Assembly: GCA_029298735.1 (NCBI GenBank)
Contig: JANSLP010000239.1
Coordinates: forward strand, 1 to 52,170
DNA length: 52,170 nt
Source of the DNA: Ophiostoma sp. CBS 140.51
Lineage: Eukaryota > Ascomycota > Sordariomycetes > Ophiostomatales > Ophiostomataceae
Direction: 5' to 3'
Positions 32,501 through 44,760 of the stretch are shown here, piece after piece. Made by a program: the position numbers and the translations under genes. Under the pieces are notes generated by a model that did not search any database, was not told the DNA's origin, and was given only the letters and a program-made list of their open reading frames with translations. Every line of letters begins with the position of its first letter. The first letter of the stretch is position 1.

Positions 32501-35500
32501 TTTGTCGAATGCAGACGAATTGAACGCTTTGATCTGCTTGGGCCCTTCAGAGAGGAGCCTTGACATGGACGGCCGGCCGTCGAATTCAATATCCCGTTTG
32601 GTGACCCCGAAATTACTGCCAAAACTATCACATCTCATGCCAGACGAGAGGCTGACGGCGAACTACAATGTGCTTGAAATGCGACTACAACAAACTCCGG
32701 AGAGAACGCCGTACACCGAACATGGGGAATGCTTCGGGAACGTGGTATCCGAGAATATGGGAACATGCACAGTATGCAGGCAAATGGCATTGGCATAACG
32801 AATTAACAACCCAAAGAGACAACAAAAGTCAAGACTCGAGAACGAGAACAGGAACGAGAACAATAACTCGAACTCCAACAATAGCAGCCGGTGTCCCGAG
32901 ACCACCAGCCTTGGCTCTACTCAGAGCCTCCAACAATGATATTGGCATCACACTATCAGACTTACTACTCGAGACTATCAACGACCTCACCTATGACAAT
33001 TCCTGTCAATTTGCCCGTTTACATTTCAGTAAACGATTAACCGCTAAATAAGTCTACTCAGGAAAGAGCTGGACTAACACCAAGAAGCACACAGACAGTC
33101 TTGACAGTGAGCACCCGCCAGTGTTAGTGGACAGGCCGGGGCGGTTTTAGAGGCCGCCGCTACCAAACAAGTGGACGTCAATCAGTTGTCCATCGATCTG
33201 GACTTCTCAACCTCGTTTCTCAACGTCCTCTCCTCCTCTTATCACCCCGCGAAAGAATGGTGGTGGTCGGCTGAGACATCAACCAGCCCGACTAGAAAGA
33301 CTAGAAATGAAACAGCACCAAAAAAGTCAGTGGAAAACAGACCTGTTTGGCATCGGAACAAAACGTCGAAACAAGAAACGATTGACCCAATTCCCCTCCC
33401 TCACTCCCTCTTTAACGCTGTCAGAAAGGCCGAGAGGCAGTCAACGCAAGGGATGTGATGACCTCACCCAACGTTGGGAGACAGATCCAAGATGCACATC
33501 GATGCGCTCTCAATGCACTGAAAATCAAGCTGAAAAAAAGCCACGAGAAGGGGATACAGTGAGGTGGCCAATGTCTAAGATGAGAGAGGCCCGAGAAGAA
33601 ACGGTGATCATTGGGATGATTGGAAGGTGGTGAGAAGGAAGGAGAAAAAACGGAAGCAAGGGATAGGGACAAGACTGTCCAACGCCACCAAGTGCCGTGA
33701 CGGTGACAAGGAACGAGGAACGAGGAACGGAGGAGGGAAACACGGCACTGTTGCACAAAGTCAGGGACGGCCAAGGACCCAAGGATATGCCTTGACAAGA
33801 GACGATTCTCACGTCGCACGTTATCCTCTTGGATATCAGTGGATGCATGTCTGTTAACGATGTGTGCTCTCGCATCCTTTCTCCGTATGTGCATACGACT
33901 ATTGAGTTACGACTATTTGAGTGCATTTCAGAGAGTACAAGTACTCAGTACGTAGTATGCACCAGGGTCGACTGCGCTTTGACCCGCGGGCATGGTAACA
34001 GCAAGGAATGCACCCAAGAAGGGGGACCAAGAGGCGACCAAGAAGGAAGACACCCAAGAAGGAGGAGACGGTATCATTGTTGGGATTGTCGGAAAAGGCG
34101 CGGGCCAGGTCTAAACCGTTCTCTCTCTTTTTTCTCGCAAGACAAAAGACCGTGTCACGGCCGGTCCAAGAAGTGCAAGGTAAGGCAAGGCAAGGAACGT
34201 TCAGGATCAGGGTATGTGCAGTGAGAGGATTTACGATACGGAGAAGACAAAGCCGAGGAGGAAGAAAAAGAAAAGAGGCGGGGGAAATGGCAAATCGAAT
34301 GGAATGCAACAGGGTCGTGACGCTGTGACGAGATACGGAGTACTGCGTGTCAATTCAAAACTTCCAGGGATAGACGTGAATAGACGGGATTGACGATCGA
34401 TGGAGGGAGGGAGAAACAGACGCACTCTCAAAAGAGGAGGCCACGGCTCGACCGAGACAGACAGAGAACAAAAGGTCGATGCAAAGAAGTGGAAAGGAAA
34501 ACGAAAAGGAGGAGGCTCTCAAAAGCCACTGACAGGTTTGTCCATCACCGCTGATCAGTGGTTCCAGATCGCAGCGTGGGACCGCCGTGGCCGAGTCAAG
34601 GGAGTCTGCCGATGCTGTGGGCGTCATTGTGTGACGAGATGCAGCAAGACTAGGGAGAGACTGGCTATGGCTGGCTTTTTCTCGCCTTCCTTCTCGTACT
34701 CGCGCACACGAGATGTGAGACATCTTTGCTTGGGTTGTCGCTCCTGTGTTTCTTGCTCGTGTGTTTTGTTCTGTTTGGTTTTTCCGTGGTTTCGTGTTTT
34801 TTGTTTCTCCGTTTCTTTTTTTCCTTGATTATCCTTTCTGTTTCGATTACTACATCTGGTTCTGTTTCTCGACTTCCTCACAAATTGATACAGACGACAT
34901 GTGGCCGGTCTAGATGGCATGCATGCAATAAAAGGGGATACGCTACTGTAGAAAGAAGGAAGGAGAAAGAAAGAAGTAAAGAAGAAAGCCGTGATAAATC
35001 AGGGATTCACAATGGGCCAGTCGAAAGACTACAAAACGGAGAAAAAGAAACAGTCAAGTTCCACGCAAGGGAGCCCAAGGGCTGATTGTCTTACAGTTTC
35101 GGTGTGTCGACGAGGTGTATGGAATCTAGGATTGGATGAGAGCACGACGTCAGGGACGTCGTCAAAGGCAAGGGAATGCAGTCTGCACGCAAACAGAGGC
35201 ACGTTTCTCGAAGCCTGACTGGAAAGGGGAACCCCAGAACTGCCAACGACATGCCTGAATTTCATACACCGACTGTCAAAAAGAATATGGATGACAAAAG
35301 AAGAAAAGAAAGGAGGAAGAAATAGAAAGCAGCTCTTGACGAAATGAACTCAACGGTCATTTGGGGGGTCCTCACATTCGACACCTGCCGAGACTCTGGC
35401 ATGGCCTTTGCACACAAGAACGAAACAATGGAGAGAGACAGTACTAGACAATGCTGGAGATAGGATGAGAAACAAGCGAAACTAATGAGAAATGTCACGA

Positions 35501-37303
35501 AACGAGGGAAACAATGGAAACAAACAAGACCATCACGAAAGGATGTTTGTAAATAAATAAGAGTCGAAAAGGGTAAACATAAATAGATGCAAGGACGTGG
35601 AAACCCTCTTTTTATATAAACAAATAAAACGTGGGCATGCGCTAGAAAGAGCGTGATAAAAACGAGGCTGCGAAAAAGAAATGAAAATGGACAAAAACAA
35701 TAAGCATCGAGGATGGAGGATCATCATGAAATTGCAGCGACAAAGAGTTCTCGGTGTGTCTGTTCCAAGGTGCATCCCTACTCGCGCGTCGCAGACGAGG
35801 CGCATCGTGCTACCAAGAATCAGGGGAATCTCGTCTGCTCATCAACCTTTTGTCTGCTTTCGTCTGGTATTTTTGTTTATGGCAAAGGGGCGTGCAACAC
35901 GACCGTCCCACAATGTCTCTGTTGTGTTGTCTCTGTATTTTCCATGTCTGCCTTTACGTCCTACGTGCGTGTAGCCCCTCGATGTGATACGACAGGTCTC
36001 CTGTGTTGCCTCTGAGCTGTCACAAAGGAGAAGACGAGAGTGCTGTTGGGCACTCTCGGTGCATGAAGAAATTGCATTGTTTGATTTTGTTTGATTTTGT
36101 TTTACGACTTGTACTTTTTTTGTTTTATTTCAGAGGGACAAAACAACACCATCGAAAAGCGATACGACGTTTCGTAAAGCGCTATTGAAAAGCACTGGAA
36201 ATTACACACTGCTACCCTCTTTCTAAGCAATTTTCTGTTGTGGCCACTCTCTGTCTCTAGAGCGTGCTCTCAGGACGTTGCATCGTCGGACTCGTCCCCT
36301 TGTGATTACTACGCGTTGGGTATGGAGGAGGACCTCGCTATATATATCACGTCTCTGCTATCGACGAGGGCTATTTCCCAGCGTCCCTCTCCTCTTAGCT
36401 GTTCTCACTTTCCTCACTCCTCGTCTGAAACGAGTGAGCATCCGGCCAGCGGTTGTTCCTGTCGCGGCATGCCCAAACTAGCAAATGTAGAGAGTATTGG
36501 ACATGGAGTGTAGATATGAGTACGGAGTGGGAAGGCACGGAAGAATACGACGCAAGCTTCTCGTGCTTATTCATTCAGAAGTACTCCGTATCTATCTTTC
36601 TTTAAAGGACATGATGTTCATTGTCTTTAGATTCGAGCTTGAAAGCATTAAATCAAAACGTAATGGCCAGAATCACAGAAAATTAAAGAAGCACAACAGT
36701 TAACCAAAAGTAGTAATAAAATGTTCAAAAAATAAAATTCCAGAAATATAAAGACTAAATGCTTCTAACAACTTCATATGTCATCTCAGCCATTCAAAAG
36801 AAGTAATAGGTAGGTAGGTAGGGGTGAAAAGGGGATACAGAGAAAAAATATGTAATGGTAGAAGAGGAAGTTAAGGAAATCTGACACAAGGAAATAAGAG
36901 AGTAAAAGTAAGAGAGATCTGTAAAAGGTAGACAGTAAATAAGGACATAAAGTAAGGTTAAAGAGGATTCTGGTGTCGAGCAAAACAAAGCCCACCCAAA
37001 TATGCGAAAGGTATCTAAAAAAAACCAAAAAAGGAGGAGAAAAAAGACAAGAAAAAAGGACAAACAAAAACGAAACGAGGCGCTAGGAGGGAGATAGATA
37101 GTAAGGCAAAAAAGAATTGAAGGGTCGCTTGCGCGAAGACGCTGTTTTTTGTTTGGCGGAGGGTGAAGTAGAAGGAGAGGGCGAAAGAGGAGAAAAGAGA
37201 AAAGGAGTAAGAAAATCAATAAATCTCAACGCATCGCAAGACGTAAAATCAAAATCCACAAAGAAAAATCCAAAATATGAGGAAATGGGAGAACATGAAG
37301 GAA
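29561..37303. other. About 7.7 kb without a supported gene
   Basis: Open frames do not exceed about 165 codons, and none shows a domain, a splice-joined continuation or a protein-like composition. Small repeats are present: GGGCGAGGATG in tandem near 30379-30400, CGTGTCCG three times near 31361-31383, GCATT-type repeats near 32405-32445, ACCCAAGAAGG-type repeats near 34012-34070, and (TAGG)4 at 36807-36822. Bases just before 37304 are the kinesin 3' side. Non-coding transcripts or lineage-specific genes cannot be excluded by eye. Confidence 0.5.
36807..36822. repeat. (TAGG)4 microsatellite
   Basis: Four uninterrupted TAGG units in the kinesin 3' intergenic region. Confidence 0.85.
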
Positions 37304-40300
37304 CTAGAAGCAGTTCAGAGAACCCTTCTTCTTCTTCTTGGAGATGGCGTTCATGCGCTCCTCGAGGTGAGCACGCGCAATCTCGGCATCGCGACGCTTC
37401 TTGCGCTCCTCCTCCACCTGGTGCAAGCTCCACCGGTTATCCTGGGCCGGCTTGTCCTTGAGCTCCTTGTTCTCGTTCTCGAGGTCCTGGGCACGACGGC
37501 GCCAGGCGTCGCAGTCCGTCTTGAGCTTCTTGGACTGCTCCTCGAGATCCGTGAGGGCTTCTTCCAAAGTCTGTGTGAGCTGCTTCTCCGCCTCGAGGTG
37601 TTTCTCGATGGTGCGGATCCGCGCCTCCTGGTCCTGCTGGATCTGGTGCAGCGCAATGTCCTTGCTGGGCGGGCGCATCGTCGTCGGCGTCGACGGCACG
37701 TTGTTGGCCGTCGGCGGCGGCGAGCTCGAGCCCGGCAGAGGCGGCAGCGGGATGGCCGGCGGCGGCGAGGGCAGCGAGGCCACCGACGAGCTCTTGCGGA
37801 GCTGCGAGCTGGCCGAATTAGACCGCTGCGGGGCGCCGCTGCCGTCGGCCGGCAGAATAACCTCGAAGCGGGCCTGCAGAGCAGCGTACTCCTCGCGAAT
37901 AGCGTCGAGCTCCGACTGCATGCGGATCTTGGCTGAGGTGACCTCCTCCAGCTGCTGGTGACGCTCCGACTGCAGCGTCGACAGGCGGTTGGTGGTGATC
38001 TGTGCCTGGTCGAAGTTGGTCTGCAGCTGCTCCTCGAGCTCGTCCACAAGACGCGAGTGTTTCTTGTTCTTGGTCTCCAGGTCCGTCAGACGCTTCTGCA
38101 CGGCGGCAGCCTGCTCGGCCACCGTTGCGTTGGGCTTGCGCGACACCTCCGCGTCGGGACCCAGCACTTGGGTGAGTGTCGCCCGCACCGTCTCGAGGTC
38201 GCGCATCACAGAGTCACTGATGCTCGTCAGCTCCTTGACCGTCTCTTGCAGCTCCAGCGACTTGTTCTGCTCCACGCCCAGCGCCTTCTGGTCTGCAATC
38301 AGGTCCTCGATGCGCTCCGTAATCTTCTCCACGCTGACGTCCAGGCCCAGAGCAAACGCCACCTGTGTCGCCACCTTCATGAGATCCTCGCGGGCCTCTG
38401 TCAGGTCGCTCTCCAGGATGCGAATGTTCTCGGCGTGCTCCGTCATCAGCACCTGCACCTCCTCGTCGTACTCCTTGCGCGACGAGGCCTGTAGGTTCTC
38501 CAGCTCGCGCGCGTGGTTAGCGTGCAGCGTCTCGAGACCCTCCTGGTGCGTGGCGAGCGCCTTCTCGTGGTCGGCAATCTTAGTCTGAAGCTGAGACACA
38601 AGCTCCTTGTGCGTGGCGGCTTCGGTTGAAGCAGCGTCGCGGGCTGCAACAGCCTCCTCGAGGGCAGACTTGGCCGACGCGTGGCCGGCCTCCAGCTCGG
38701 CGACCTTGGCCGCGTTGCTGTTGATAATGGCCTTGTACTCGTCGACCTCCGTGCGCAGCATCTGCACCTGCTCCTCGTGCTTAGCACTGACAGCAGCACT
38801 CTCCTCGTCGCCGGCGGCTGCGTTCTTGGTAGACTCGGCAAGCTGCTCGTTGGCGGCTGTCAGCTGCGACTCGAGCTGCTCAATGTGCTCCTTCATCTGC
38901 TTCTCGGTCTCGCCCATAGACGACAGCGCCGTTTGGTGCTTGGTCTCCCAGCCAGCCAGCTCAGCCTCCAGGTTGCGCACCTTGTCGGCGTGCTCCTGGG
39001 CAGTGCTGGCCTCCTGGGCGTCGCGGGTCTCGCTGGCGTCAGTGGCCTCACGAGCGGCCGACGACTGTGACTCGGTCTGGGCGGTGGCAGCGGCCTCGAG
39101 GGACGCGCGCAGGCTCTCGAGCTCGGTCTGCAGCTCCTGCTCGCGAGCCGTGTGTGCGCTCTTGAGCTGGTTCATCTGGTTCTCGTTCTTCTCGAGCTGG
39201 TCGCGCAGCGTCGACACCACAGACATGTCCATGGGCGAGCTCTTCAAGCTGGACCGCTCGCGCGTCAGACCAGAAATAATGGCCATCTTAGTGTCCATTT
39301 CCTTCTTGGTCGACGCGACGTCGGCCTCAAGCTCCTGGATGCGCTCCGAGCGGGCGTGCAGCTCGTGCATGGCCGCGTTGATGTTGAGCTCAAAGTTCTG
39401 CATGACATCCGGGTTGCCCTCAAAGTTCTCTGTGGCAATGTTCCGCAGCGAAGCAAAAGACCGGTGCGCACGATCGATAATCATGACGTTCTGGCTTGAC
39501 TTGCGGCGGATCACGGGTGTTGACGAGCGTGGGGAGGTCACCTCGGCGGCCTGCTGGGCCTTGGCCACCTCCGTCTTGAGCTCCTCGACCATATCGAGAG
39601 TCTGGTGGTGCTGCTGCTCTAGCTCGGCGTACTTGCCAGAAAGCTGCTTCTCGGCCTCTTCCTTCTCGGCAGCCAGGGCGCGCAGGCGCTCGACCTCGGC
39701 CTCCAGGATGCTGTCGGAGCTGGGCGACATGATGAGGCCACGGCCGTTGGCAGATGGTGACTTGGGCTCCTCGCCCTCCTCAGTCTGGACGGGCTCGATC
39801 TCGCGCACCTGGGGAATGGCCATGGCGGCGGCGACATCGATGCTCGCGGGACGGTTGCCCTTCTTGACGGGAGCCAGGGTCTCGGCGTCCGAGTGCTCCA
39901 TGGTGGCGGGCGAGTCAAGAGCAGACGACAGCTCCGAGGAGAGTGACCGCGACGACGAGTAGTGGCGGTTCTTCTCGGGCTCGCTGGACCGCGCGTCGGA
40001 CAGGTACGACGACGGGCGGGTCTGCGAGGTCTCGGCAACCGAAAGAATCGAGTCGCGCACGGTCTGTCTCGGGTGGCGGGCCTCGTCGACGGCGTCCTGC
40101 AGCTCGGCCAGAGTACGGAGGGCCTCCTCGTACTTGGCGTGCAGCATCTCAAACTCGGTGACAGTCGACTCGTGCTCGACACGGAGATCGACTAGCTCTT
40201 GCGTCACAACCTCGAGCTTGTCGGCGACAAACTTGGACTGGGCCGGGCTGGTGAAGCTCTCGGAGCGCTTGGCCGTGCGCAGCGAGGTCTGGGACGGGCG

Positions 40301-43185
40301 CGGCGTCACAGACTTTTGTGCGCCGTTGGTCTCCTCGGTGATCTCAGCCTCGGCATCAGTAACGACCTCACCGTCCTGGGCCAGCCCGCCGTCAACTTCA
40401 GCCTCCTGCTCGACACCCTCCTCCTCCTCAATTGTGGCGTCAATCTCAGGAGCAGCAGCCTCCAGAGCCTCGCCGTCCTCCTCGAGGATGACGTCGGTGC
40501 TGTGGCTATGGCTATGGCGGCTCACATGGCTGAGGCTGCGCGAGTGCTTCTCAATGCTGCGGCTGGCCGTGCGGCGGTGGCCGTGGCCTATGCCGTTGGG
40601 AGCAGCACCGTTGCCGTTGACAGCGCCGCCCTCGGTACCGTCGACGCCGGAGGTGATGCCGGGGCCGGCACTGCCGTCCTGCTGTTGCATGTTGTCGAGC
40701 TCGTACAGGAGCGAGTCGAGCTTGCCGAGGCTGCGCTGGCGCTCGACGACCTGCTCGAGGCGGTCAATCTCGCGCTGCATCAGCTCGGCATCCTGGTCGG
40801 CCTCGGCGAGGCGCTCCTCGAGGGTCGAGATATAATCCTCACAGGTGGCCTCATTTTCGCGGATGCGGGCAATCTCCTTGCGGAGCTCGATGATGATAGT
40901 GGCATTCTTCTCTTCGCCCGAGGTGTGGCCGTCGAGCTTTGACTCAAGGTCGTGGAGGTAGTTTTCGGTGTTGGCTTCGCGGTCCATCAGCTTCTGCAGA
41001 CGTGCCTGGAGCTGGGTGTTGATGGTCTCGGCGTAGGCGCATTTGGACTCCTTTTCCAGCAGGCTGGTTTCTGTGTTGGAGAGAGTAGCGCGGGTGCTCG
41101 AAAGGGACTGCTCGAGCGACTGGATAGTCTTTTCATACTCAAGCACAACCTGCTCAACAGCGTGGGCAAAGGTGTTGGAGCGATTTAGCCGCTCCGTCGC
41201 GCTATCCTCACCCGCCTCTGCCTCTTCTAGCTGGTGCTGCTGGGTCTCAGCCGCCTCAATATCGCGTGCCTTGGCCATCTCGGCAATAAGCTTTGCGTGC
41301 CGCTGGCTGAGCGCAGAGTAGTTCTCCTGTGCGTCAAGCAGAGCGTTTTGCATCTCAACTTCCCGCTCGCCCTGGCGCTCAGACCGCTCGGTCGCAGACA
41401 TGACGCGGCGTTCGCTGGGGCTGTTGTTGGAAGCAGCGCTGCGAATCTGCTCACGCAAGAAGGCAACTTCCGCCTTGAGACGGTCGATAATGGCCTGCTT
41501 GTCGCCCTCCTCGACCTGCTGGATGCGCGGCTTGCTCTGGATGGCACGAGCGCGCTGGGCGTACTGGACGGTGTTGAGGGTTTCACTGAGATGAAACTCG
41601 GCCGGCGTCACACACGCAATCATGTAGGTGATGGCATTGCCGCCGAGCGAGTCCTGCAACAGACGAGTGAGGCGGGAGTCGCGGTAGGAGACATGGGATC
41701 CTGGTTGGCGCGAGGACAGCTGCGAGATGACCTTGCCCAGGGCAGCCAGACCTGCGTTGATGGAGATACCCTCTTTGGCGCGCTCGCCCTGCGCGCCTGT
41801 GTTCTTGAGGCGTTCACTACCGGCTAAATCGACAAAGTGAAACTTGCTGTCGACGGTGACAAAGGACTCGGTGCCGGTCATGGCCTCGAGCGGGACGGAC
41901 ATGCGCTTCTCGGCCTTGGTGGACTGGAAGCCGTTCTTGCGCTGGACAAGATTCAAGCTGAAGACAGCGTGCGAGCGCGACGACCGCGCATTGATGGCGG
42001 TGGCGTCCGTCTGGCGCAGGGTCGAACCAAAGTTGAGAGCGTTCAGCAGGTCGTCGACGGAGTTGATCTCGACCTGGTGAAGGCCAGTCAGGATGATGTT
42101 GCCCTTGACGTCCTCACGGATGGTGACGGAGGCACGCTCGTGGGTGGGCACGCTCTCGGGGATGAGCAGATCGCGCAGCTGCTCGTTGTAAATCTCTACG
42201 TAGGTGGCTTTGAGGGACCAGGTCTTTTCCGCGCGGGGCGCGGCCTGGCTGGCGCCGTAGCCCTTGGGCGCACGAAGATGAGACATGGAGCTACGGTTGC
42301 CATTTGGCTTGGCGCCTTCGAGTTTCTCAAACAGCGCCGCAGCGGCTCGTGGAATGACGCCTTTATTGAAGAGTTAGTCCAGGGTCCGTTGTCAGGAATG
42401 TGGGGGTGAAGGGGCGCAAACGCAGTCGCAGACAAAAATGCGGGCGCAAACTCGCTCATACTCGTCATTGACATTTGACATGCGGAAGAAGGGAGAAAAG
42501 GGGAAGGAGGAGAATTCCAACATACCCATGATTTCGGCGTCGCCCTGCTCGGAAGGCCCGGACGTGCCCATGGTGTAGGACTTGCCGGCGCCGGACTGAC
42601 CGTAGGCCAGGAGAGAGACATTGTAGCCCGTGACAAATGCGCTGACACTATCAGTCAGGTAGTCCCAGATACCTTCCTGGGAAACCTCGGGACTGAAGAC
42701 GCGGTCAAAGACAAAGAGCTTGCGGCCCTGTGGTGAGTCGATGGCCAGGCTTGTGTCGGAGTTGACCTGGACCATGGAGCGCTGGAAGCGCTGGGGAATG
42801 AGTTCGTAACCGGGATCGGTTGGTCTTAATGGCGGGCGGACACGGACGGCTGTTTAAAGTTAGTAACTGAAACAGACGACGTACAGATGCAACTAAAAGT
42901 AACTGCGAGCGAAGCGAGGACAAGAAAAAAAAACGTACCAACTTTGACCGACGTGCGGCCATCTTCGTCAGAAGCGCGGCTGCCACCATTTTTGCTGCCG
43001 ACGCTCATGCGGCTATTGCTTCTGGGCGAAGGACGGACCATGACGCTCATGGGGCGCGGGAGGCCCGGCGAGGCTGGTGATTGTTGCAGGTTGGACGGCG
43101 GGGAATGGCCGTGGGTGTCGATGGCGGAGGGTATGGAGGAAGCGGGAGCGGCGTTCGCGCCGGACGACGCGACGAGGGGCTCCAT
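37304..43185 (-). CDS. Long kinesin, N-terminal motor, probably kinesin-4 class
   Basis: Three exons on the minus strand, 42939-43185, 42526-42849 and 37304-42360, give 1875 aa. The introns (89 and 165 nt) have GTACGT and GTATGT donors and ACTAAC branches, and phases agree. A Ser/Pro-rich head of about 80 aa precedes the motor (about 82-470), which opens VKVAVRVRPPLRP. The P-loop is AYGQSGAGKSYTMG with Lys at 172. Switch I is NARSSRSH (314-321) and switch II is DLAGSER (368-374). The motor continues SYRDSRLTRLLQDSLGGNA and ETLNTVQYAQRARAIQSKP. The segment IMGVIPRAAAALFEKLEG spans the second splice site without a gap. These features and the end of the motor resemble kinesin-4 (KIF4/KIF21). The remaining 1400 residues are mostly coiled coil with acidic Ser-rich breaks, ending in KKKKKGSLNCF. 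It should move along microtubules; the cargo or role (spindle midzone or hyphal growth) is not shown by the sequence. Confidence 0.93.
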
Positions 43186-44760
43186 GGCTATTTAGATTTT
43201 TTTTCTCGCTTTTCAGAAAAGCAGGCAGAAACGAATGGGGGGTCTTCGATTTGAGCCAACCCGCGTGGGCCACAGCAGGCGAAGGAGATGCGTTGGCGGC
43301 GCGTCCCTTCCTCGAGCTGTATTGGTGGTTCGAGTTTGCCTCTTTTGCGGGTTGTGGTTTGCGCTGATTCTATTTGTTGGTGGCGCTGCTTATTTGTGTT
43401 TGCTTTATTTTGCCAATATGGAAAACGGTGTGTCGGTAAGCAAATCGCAAATAGCAGGAGAAATTAAGACGAATCGAATTTCACTGCGGCAATGCAGCAA
43501 TGCAAGAATAGAACGTCCAGAAAGTCGGGAACCAAGGGGCGTGAGAAGGCGAGGGGGCCTGGCTAAACAAGATTGCAAAACTTCGAGAATGAGTAGGAAG
43601 AAATAGAACGGAAAGGACGGGCGATCGCGAGCGTGGGAAAACGACGAGACGAGACGAAGCGACTAAAAGGCGGCAAGGCGGAAAGACAAAAAGATCCGGC
43701 TCTTACTGGAGAGCGGGCGGCGTCATTCGAACAGGAAAGAAGAACATCAAACCCAGCCGGCGGAAGGTGTGTGTTGTCGCGCGGGTAAAGTAATATTCGT
43801 GAACGTCGTGGTCGTGTCTCCTGGAACTGGGCGACCGGTTTTTGTGTATTAGTTTTTGGTTTTCGGTTTTGGATCCGGTTGAAATTCCTATTCCTCTTCC
43901 TCTGGTCGAGCCGGTCGTGCAAGATTCATGCTCTGGAGAGAGAAAAAAAGGAAACGAGGAGGAGGCGGAGGACGAGGATGAAGAGGGGAGGAAAGAACAG
44001 AAAGAAGGAAAAGGGGGGCGTGTGTGGGAGGAAGTGCCAATTTTGAGAAACAAACGGCGAAGGCCCCAAAAAGAAAAAGAAAGAAAAAAGAGGCGAACGA
44101 TGACGGGAATCACACCAGCGGGTACGCTCAGAGTCTCAGCGTCTCAGTAGCTCAGGACAGTACATGTACGAGTAGGACAGAGAGCGAATCCACCACACGG
44201 GAAATAAAATTTGAGGTGGCAGAAAAGGGACCAGAGAGAGGGAAACTCAGGGAAAGGGAGGAAGAAAGAAAGAGAGGAACACGCCCCATGTGTCTGGTTC
44301 TGGGGACAGACGCGGGAAAAGGAAGAGGCAGAGAGGGCAGAAAATAGGGGAGGAAAGACGAGGGTTTCTTTCTGGGATGGGGGGGGGGTGTGGATGGCTC
44401 GATGTGGACATGGGATACGCCAAAAAGCAAAAGGCCAAAACAGAGCGCGGATGCCCCATCCAACTGTCAAGCTGGAGCCGGGCGGTGGGTTCTGGTGTGG
44501 ACTGAGAGAGAGCTGTGGGCAGCAAACTTTCTGTCTTTTTCTCGCAAAGGCAAAAAAAAAGGTGGAGGTGGGTTTGTGGGTGGACAATGGCCAGGCGTGT
44601 GTTTTGTGTTTGGACTTACGGCGCTCTGCACGCTCCTGAAGTGATTTTGATTGCGACCGGGGTCTCACGCGCGCGAACTGAGAGAGAGCGAGGGGAGTCG
44701 ACAAAAGCGCAAATTACAGCTTTCGAACGCGTCGCAGCACGTCTTTTTTGGTGTCGTTTC
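43186..44760 (-). promoter_or_regulatory. Kinesin upstream region
   Basis: The plus strand is purine-rich at about 43930-44050 and 44220-44350 (GAGGAGGCGGAGGACGAGG), so the kinesin sense strand is pyrimidine-rich, as in the other leaders of this window. Frames of up to about 186 codons here have biased composition and no domain. Exact transcription start is not visible. Confidence 0.45.

Noticed and set aside
38607..39962. 451-codon plus-strand open frame over the kinesin stalk
   Set aside because: Ser/Ala/Cys-rich antisense shadow of a GC-rich coiled-coil coding region.
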